This document shows positions 15,058 to 18,187 of a stretch of DNA of 18,187 nt, piece after piece. The first letter of the stretch is position 1. The number at the start of each line of letters is the position of its first letter. The DNA comes from CAYMYN01 sp964394665 (GTDB taxonomy: Bacteria; Planctomycetota; UBA1135; GCA-002686595), in the NCBI GenBank assembly GCA_964394665.1, contig CAYMYN010000056.1:1-18187 (forward strand), read 5' to 3'. The position numbers were made by a program, and so were the translations under genes. The notes beneath the pieces are model-generated. The model did no database searches, was not told the DNA's origin, and worked only from the letters and a program-made list of their open reading frames with translations.

Positions 15058-15312
15058 CTACTTGAAGAACAGGCCTTCGCCGTAGTGAGTGCCCAGGGCG
15101 TAGTCGGTGACGAGCACCGCGGCCAGGAACACGAGGGTCGTCAGGATGATGAGGCCCTCGTCGATGCCCAGCCCCTTCTCCTCCTCGACGACCTCGACCT
15201 CGAGGGCCGGGGCCGGGGCGGCCTTGCGGGAACGGGCCTTGGTGTCGCGCTCGGGCGCGGCCTTGGCGCCGCGCTTGGCGGCGGGGGCGGCGGCTTTGGG
15301 TCGGCGTGCCAT
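15058..15312 (-). CDS. 84-residue single-pass membrane protein with basic Ala/Lys-rich N terminus
   Basis: I do not recognise a named family. ATG 15312 has GGAG eight bases upstream (15321-15324), one of the few good ribosome sites here. The first ~34 residues are Ala/Lys/Arg/Pro-rich, like histone H1-type tails, then an acidic patch (E-V-E-V-V-E-E-E, 38-45), then one hydrophobic helix (L-I-I-L-T-T-L-V-F-L-A-A-V-L-V-T-D, 54-70), and a short tail ending G-L-F-F-K. By the positive-inside rule the basic tail should be cytoplasmic and the C-terminal dozen residues outside. It starts 17 bases after the stop of the coiled-coil gene and is almost certainly cotranscribed with it, which suggests a joint envelope role. 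The charged tail could bind nucleic acid or polyanions; that is a guess. Confidence 0.8.
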   Translation of the reverse strand: MARRPKAAAPAAKRGAKAAPERDTKARSRKAAPAPALEVEVVEEEKGLGIDEGLIILTTLVFLAAVLVTDYALGTHYGEGLFFK

Positions 15313-15328
15313 GGTCGGAGCTCCGGGC

Positions 15329-16186
15329 CTACAGGCGGGTGGTGGCGCGGTCGCCCTGGCGGATGGTGGCGCCCTCGACCGGACGCACGACCAGGGCCGT
15401 CGACATGGTCGCGTGCACGTTCTCGACGCGCACCTGGCCCTTGTAGGTGGGGCCGTTGTAGACCTCGAAGGTGTGGCCGCGCTGGACGCCCTTGTCGCTG
15501 CCGACGTTGATCGCCACCAGGCCGGGGGTGATGTCGTAGTTGGCCTGGATCACCGTGGCCTCGATCTGGGGCTGGCTGGTGATGCTGGAGCGCGAGACGC
15601 CGGTCACCGCGACCAGGGTTTCGAGGTCGGTCTCGAGGTCCCCGATCTTGCGCTGCAGGTCGTTGGCCGTCTCGAGGTTCTGGGCGATCGTGCCGTTGAG
15701 GGCGCGGATCTGCGACTGGGCGTCGGCCAGGCTGCTCTGCGCGCGCTGGGCCTCGCCCAGGGCGGCGTCGCGGGCCCGCTCGGCGGCCACGCGGCCTTCG
15801 ACGGCGCGGGAGGCTTCCTGGGTCTGGGCGGCGAGCTGGCCCTGGAGCCCATCGAGGGTCTGGGACAGGCGCTGCGCCGTCGCCGTGGCCTCGTTGAGCT
15901 GCGTGCGGGCCGTGCCGAGCTCGCCCTCGAGGCGCGAGGCCTTGTTGCGCTCCTGCTCGAACTGGTCGCGCGAGGCGGCGGCGTTGCCCTCGGCGGTCTG
16001 CAGTTCGGCGCGGACGCGGCGCACCTGGTCCTCGAGGTCCGCGCGCGTCTTGGAGTGCGCGGTCTGCTCGGACGAGTACTTGTTCTGGAACTCGTCGTTC
16101 TTGGCCGCCGTCTGCACGGCCCAGGCCAAGAACCACACGGCGAGGGCCAGGTTGAGGACGCTGAAGATTCTTCCGATCGGGCTCAT
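15329..16186 (-). CDS. Membrane-anchored coiled-coil protein with C-terminal beta domain
   Basis: 285 residues from ATG 16186, preferred to the open frame reaching 16396 because it puts a membrane helix first (V-L-N-L-A-L-A-V-W-F-L-A-W-A-V, 10-24). Residues ~28-192 form an uninterrupted coiled coil rich in Glu/Gln/Ala/Arg. Residues ~208-285 are a compact beta domain with I-T-P-G-L-V-A-I-N-V-G-S-D-K-G-V-Q-R-G-H-T-F and later Y-K-G-Q-V-R-V and I-R-Q-G-D-R-A, a layout seen in many uncharacterised planctomycete envelope proteins and reminiscent of FlgT C-terminal and MreC beta domains. The overall plan (anchor, coiled coil, beta domain) parallels MreC, encoded about 1.7 kb downstream. A periplasmic scaffold role is plausible; no enzyme motif is seen. 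A strong promoter lies 150 bases upstream, so this gene and the 84-residue gene probably form their own transcription unit. Confidence 0.85.
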   Translation of the reverse strand: MSPIGRIFSVLNLALAVWFLAWAVQTAAKNDEFQNKYSSEQTAHSKTRADLEDQVRRVRAELQTAEGNAAASRDQFEQERNKASRLEGELGTARTQLNEATATAQRLSQTLDGLQGQLAAQTQEASRAVEGRVAAERARDAALGEAQRAQSSLADAQSQIRALNGTIAQNLETANDLQRKIGDLETDLETLVAVTGVSRSSITSQPQIEATVIQANYDITPGLVAINVGSDKGVQRGHTFEVYNGPTYKGQVRVENVHATMSTALVVRPVEGATIRQGDRATTRL

Positions 16187-16290
16187 GGGGAATCGGTGCT
16201 GGGGCGTGCGCTCGACCGCTGTGGCAGGGCCGGGAACTGGGTTCGGACCGGCGGGGCCGACCGGGCTTTCCGCCGCAAGTTGTTGAACGA

Positions 16291-16312
16291 CAAGGACTTG
16301 AAAGCGTCCTTG
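16291..16312 (-). repeat. Hairpin in the 5' leader of the coiled-coil gene
   Basis: Arms CAAGGAC (16306-16312, minus) and GTCCTTG (16291-16297) pair perfectly around an eight-base loop. It falls about 20 bases into the transcript expected from the promoter at 16337-16365, within a ~144-base untranslated leader. No T-run follows, so a regulatory or stabilising leader structure is more likely than a terminator. Confidence 0.45.
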
Positions 16313-16336
16313 GGCGTCTCCTCGAAGGGGCGCGCG

Positions 16337-16365
16337 AGTATAGGGAGCGTCCAGGGGGGGGTCAA
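16337..16365 (-). promoter_or_regulatory. Near-consensus sigma70-type promoter overlapping the lnt stop codon
   Basis: On the minus strand TTGACC (16360-16365) and TATACT (16337-16342) are separated by exactly 17 bases. Each hexamer differs from consensus at one position, striking in DNA this GC-rich. The -35 box contains the TGA stop of lnt. Transcription should begin near 16330 and serve the coiled-coil and 84-residue genes. Confidence 0.78.
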
Positions 16366-18187
16366 GCGCGGGTGAAGCTCCCCTCAGGGTCGCCACCCCC
16401 TACCCCGGGCCCCGGCGCGGTTACCCGCCGCCCGCGCGGGAGCAGCAGCAGCAGGAGCCCCAGGGCCACGCACGCGGGGTCGAGCCAGGCCTCGAGCCAC
16501 ACGAAGGGCGTGCGCGTCGGTGGGGCCACCTGGGCCCCGGGTTCGCGGACGGGCACGGGGACCTCGAGCGCCAGGGTGCCCGGCACGTGGCGGTCGCGCC
16601 CCCCCTGCACCAGGCGGGCGAGCTCGCGCCCGTCCGGCCCGAAGGCCACCGTGACCCCCGAGTTGGTGGCGCGCACGAAGCTGCGGCCGGTCGCGATCGC
16701 CAGCAGGCGCGAGAAGGCCACCATCTGGTCCATCTCGAAGCTGTCGCGGTACCAGGCCTCGTTCGAGACCACCAGGTGCAGGTCGAGGGGACCGCGGCGC
16801 AGGGGCTCGGCGTAGGGTCGCAGGAAGGCGTTGTCGAAACACACCGTGGCCCCGATGCGGTAGGCGCGCCCGTCGCGGGTCTCGAGCTCCAGGACCCCGG
16901 TGCGCTCGGCGGCGGTGAAGTCGGGCACGTAGCCCGCGACCTCCCAGATGAAGTCGCGCACGCCGCCCAGGCGCTCGAGGCCGAGCATGGTCTCGGCCCC
17001 CGGGACGAGGTGCTGCTTCGCGGCGTGCGCGCGCCGCACCCCGTCCGCGCCCCACAGGGCGACCGCGTTCCAGTGCTCGACCCGCCCATCGCGGGCGAAC
17101 CAGATCTCGGCCCCCGAGAGGAACGCCGTCCCCTCGGGCAGCAGACGCTCCCAGCGGCCGAGCCCGAAGAGCGCCTCGCCGACCCAGGCCCGTTCGTGGC
17201 GCTCGAGGGTGCGCACGAGGGCGGGGAACTCGGACGCCTCGAGGCCCCACCAGGGATGGAGCGCGAGCTCGCCCAACGCCCCCGCGTCCGCCCCCGTCAG
17301 GGAGGCGTCGACGAGGGTCGCGTAGAGCATCGTCTCGCCCCAGCACACGAGGTCCGGCTCGGGCCGCCCCACCGCCCGGCCCGTGCGCAGACCCTGGGCG
17401 GTCAGCTCGAGCTGCTCGGCGAACTTCTCCCGGATGTCCTCCCGCGCCTGCTTGCGCCACTGGGGGAAGGCCGGTTGGACGAGCAGCACCCGCGGCCCGG
17501 GCTCGGTCGCGGGCGCAGCGCTCAGGGCCGCATAGAGCAGCGCCACCGTGAGGGGCAACAGTCCGGCCACCCACTCGGCGCGCCGCGCGCGCCCGCCGCC
17601 CAGGGCCAGGGCCGCCGCCAGGCCCGCGAGCGAGGCCAACGCGAAGGTCAGGCCCGTCGGCCCCCACAGGCGCGCGCTCTCCTGGAGCACGGGCGTCGCG
17701 CTGGCATGGTGCCCGAGCTGCAACCACCGCAACCCGAAGGGCGGCGGGAGCACGGCCTTGAGCGCTTCGACGGCGGTGAAGCTGGCCGCGGTCGCCAGGG
17801 CCAGGGGCAGGCGCCCCGCCAGGCGCCGCAGCCAGACGCCGGTCAGCGCCAGGTACAGGCCCCAGCCCAGCCCGACGTAGATCAGCGCCGGGGCCCAGAC
17901 GTGGGCCACCCAGTACATCGTCACGGCGCCGTGGAAGGCCCCCGCCAGGGTCTCGGCGGCGAAGGCGCGTCGGCCGGGGCGCCGCGCGGTCCAGGCCCAC
18001 AGCGCCAGACCGATCCAGACCAACGCGCTGCCGTCGCGGGTCGCCGCGCCGGGGCCGGCGAGCAGGACCAGCGCCCAGGCGAGGAGCAACCAGCCGATGC
18101 GCCGCGCCGGCGCGAGGGGCGCGGGTCCCGCGCTCCCGCCGGCGGCATCGCGCGGAGCTCGACCGGGTCGCCGACGACGTGCGCACG
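16362..18187 (-). CDS. lnt: Apolipoprotein N-acyltransferase Lnt (5' end probably outside window)
   Basis: Lnt adds the third acyl chain to the N-terminal Cys of lipoproteins at the outer face of the inner membrane. The frame is open to the window edge. The first in-window start is TTG 18089, but it falls inside the first membrane helix (R-R-I-G-W-L-L-L-A-W-A), so the true start is likely upstream. About 180 residues of membrane helices are followed by the nitrilase-fold domain. The Glu-Lys-Cys triad is intact: Glu in C-W-G-E-T (codon 17334-17336), Lys in A-A-K-Q-H-L-V-P (17016-17018) and Cys in T-V-C-F-D-N-A-F (16839-16841). The segment S-N-E-A-W-Y and G-R-S-F-V-R-A-T-N-S-G-V also match the family. 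The residues after the Cys are Phe-Asp where E. coli has Tyr-Glu. A last helix sits near the C terminus. The Lnt product would be needed by the lipobox proteins of this window. Confidence 0.92.
   Translation of the reverse strand, partial: CARRRRPGRAPRDAAGGSAGPAPLAPARRIGWLLLAWALVLLAGPGAATRDGSALVWIGLALWAWTARRPGRRAFAAETLAGAFHGAVTMYWVAHVWAPALIYVGLGWGLYLALTGVWLRRLAGRLPLALATAASFTAVEALKAVLPPPFGLRWLQLGHHASATPVLQESARLWGPTGLTFALASLAGLAAALALGGGRARRAEWVAGLLPLTVALLYAALSAAPATEPGPRVLLVQPAFPQWRKQAREDIREKFAEQLELTAQGLRTGRAVGRPEPDLVCWGETMLYATLVDASLTGADAGALGELALHPWWGLEASEFPALVRTLERHERAWVGEALFGLGRWERLLPEGTAFLSGAEIWFARDGRVEHWNAVALWGADGVRRAHAAKQHLVPGAETMLGLERLGGVRDFIWEVAGYVPDFTAAERTGVLELETRDGRAYRIGATVCFDNAFLRPYAEPLRRGPLDLHLVVSNEAWYRDSFEMDQMVAFSRLLAIATGRSFVRATNSGVTVAFGPDGRELARLVQGGRDRHVPGTLALEVPVPVREPGAQVAPPTRTPFVWLEAWLDPACVALGLLLLLLPRGRRVTAPGPGVGGGDPEGSFTRA

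Noticed and set aside
12281..15085. 934-codon plus-strand frame opposite mreC and mreB
   Set aside because: It is a shadow of mreB and mreC in GC-rich DNA, with low-complexity composition and no domain.

Overview
The window is a GC-rich bacterial chromosome segment (roughly 70-75% G+C by eye) with many GTG starts and short 4-7 base gene overlaps. It looks most like a planctomycete (Planctomycetota). The signs are lipoprotein sulfatase-like enzymes with a C-terminal L-G-Y-x-G tail, a divergent elongasome, and small conserved-looking membrane proteins of unknown role. Acidobacteria and Myxococcota cannot be excluded from sequence alone. No rRNA, tRNA, CRISPR array, transposase or integrase was seen.

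Left arm (1-3343, plus strand): the 3' end of a TPR-repeat protein, a sulfatase-superfamily lipoprotein (528-1934), and an APC-superfamily amino acid permease (1931-3343) translationally coupled to it. The permease does not end naturally. Its last codons run into the 3' end of an opposing gene (3300-4835, minus) for a secreted, cysteine-rich protein of unknown function in a visibly less GC-rich segment. Beyond that gene, at 4913-4966, is a second, stop-terminated copy of the last codons of an APC permease. I read this as about 1.65 kb inserted at the permease 3' end.

Central and right region (4972-18187, all minus strand, read right to left): lnt (apolipoprotein N-acyltransferase, 5' end off the window); a membrane-anchored coiled-coil protein and an 84-residue membrane protein, preceded by a near-consensus sigma70-type promoter (TTGACC-17-TATACT) overlapping the lnt stop and followed by a terminator-like hairpin; then the cell-shape operon mreB-mreC-mreD-PBP2-rodA; then a second, larger sulfatase-like lipoprotein. 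MreB, MreC, MreD, PBP2 and RodA together would build the lateral-wall peptidoglycan machine. Lnt would finish the acylation of lipoproteins such as the two sulfatase-like enzymes.

The most unusual points are: the split/duplicated permease end around the cysteine-rich gene; a 1075-residue PBP2 with a roughly 480-residue unrecognised insertion between its membrane-proximal and catalytic parts; a 492-residue MreC that appears to carry two tandem copies of its core beta domain; and threonine in place of the formylglycine Cys/Ser in both sulfatase-like proteins. I found no defence system or other complete new system.
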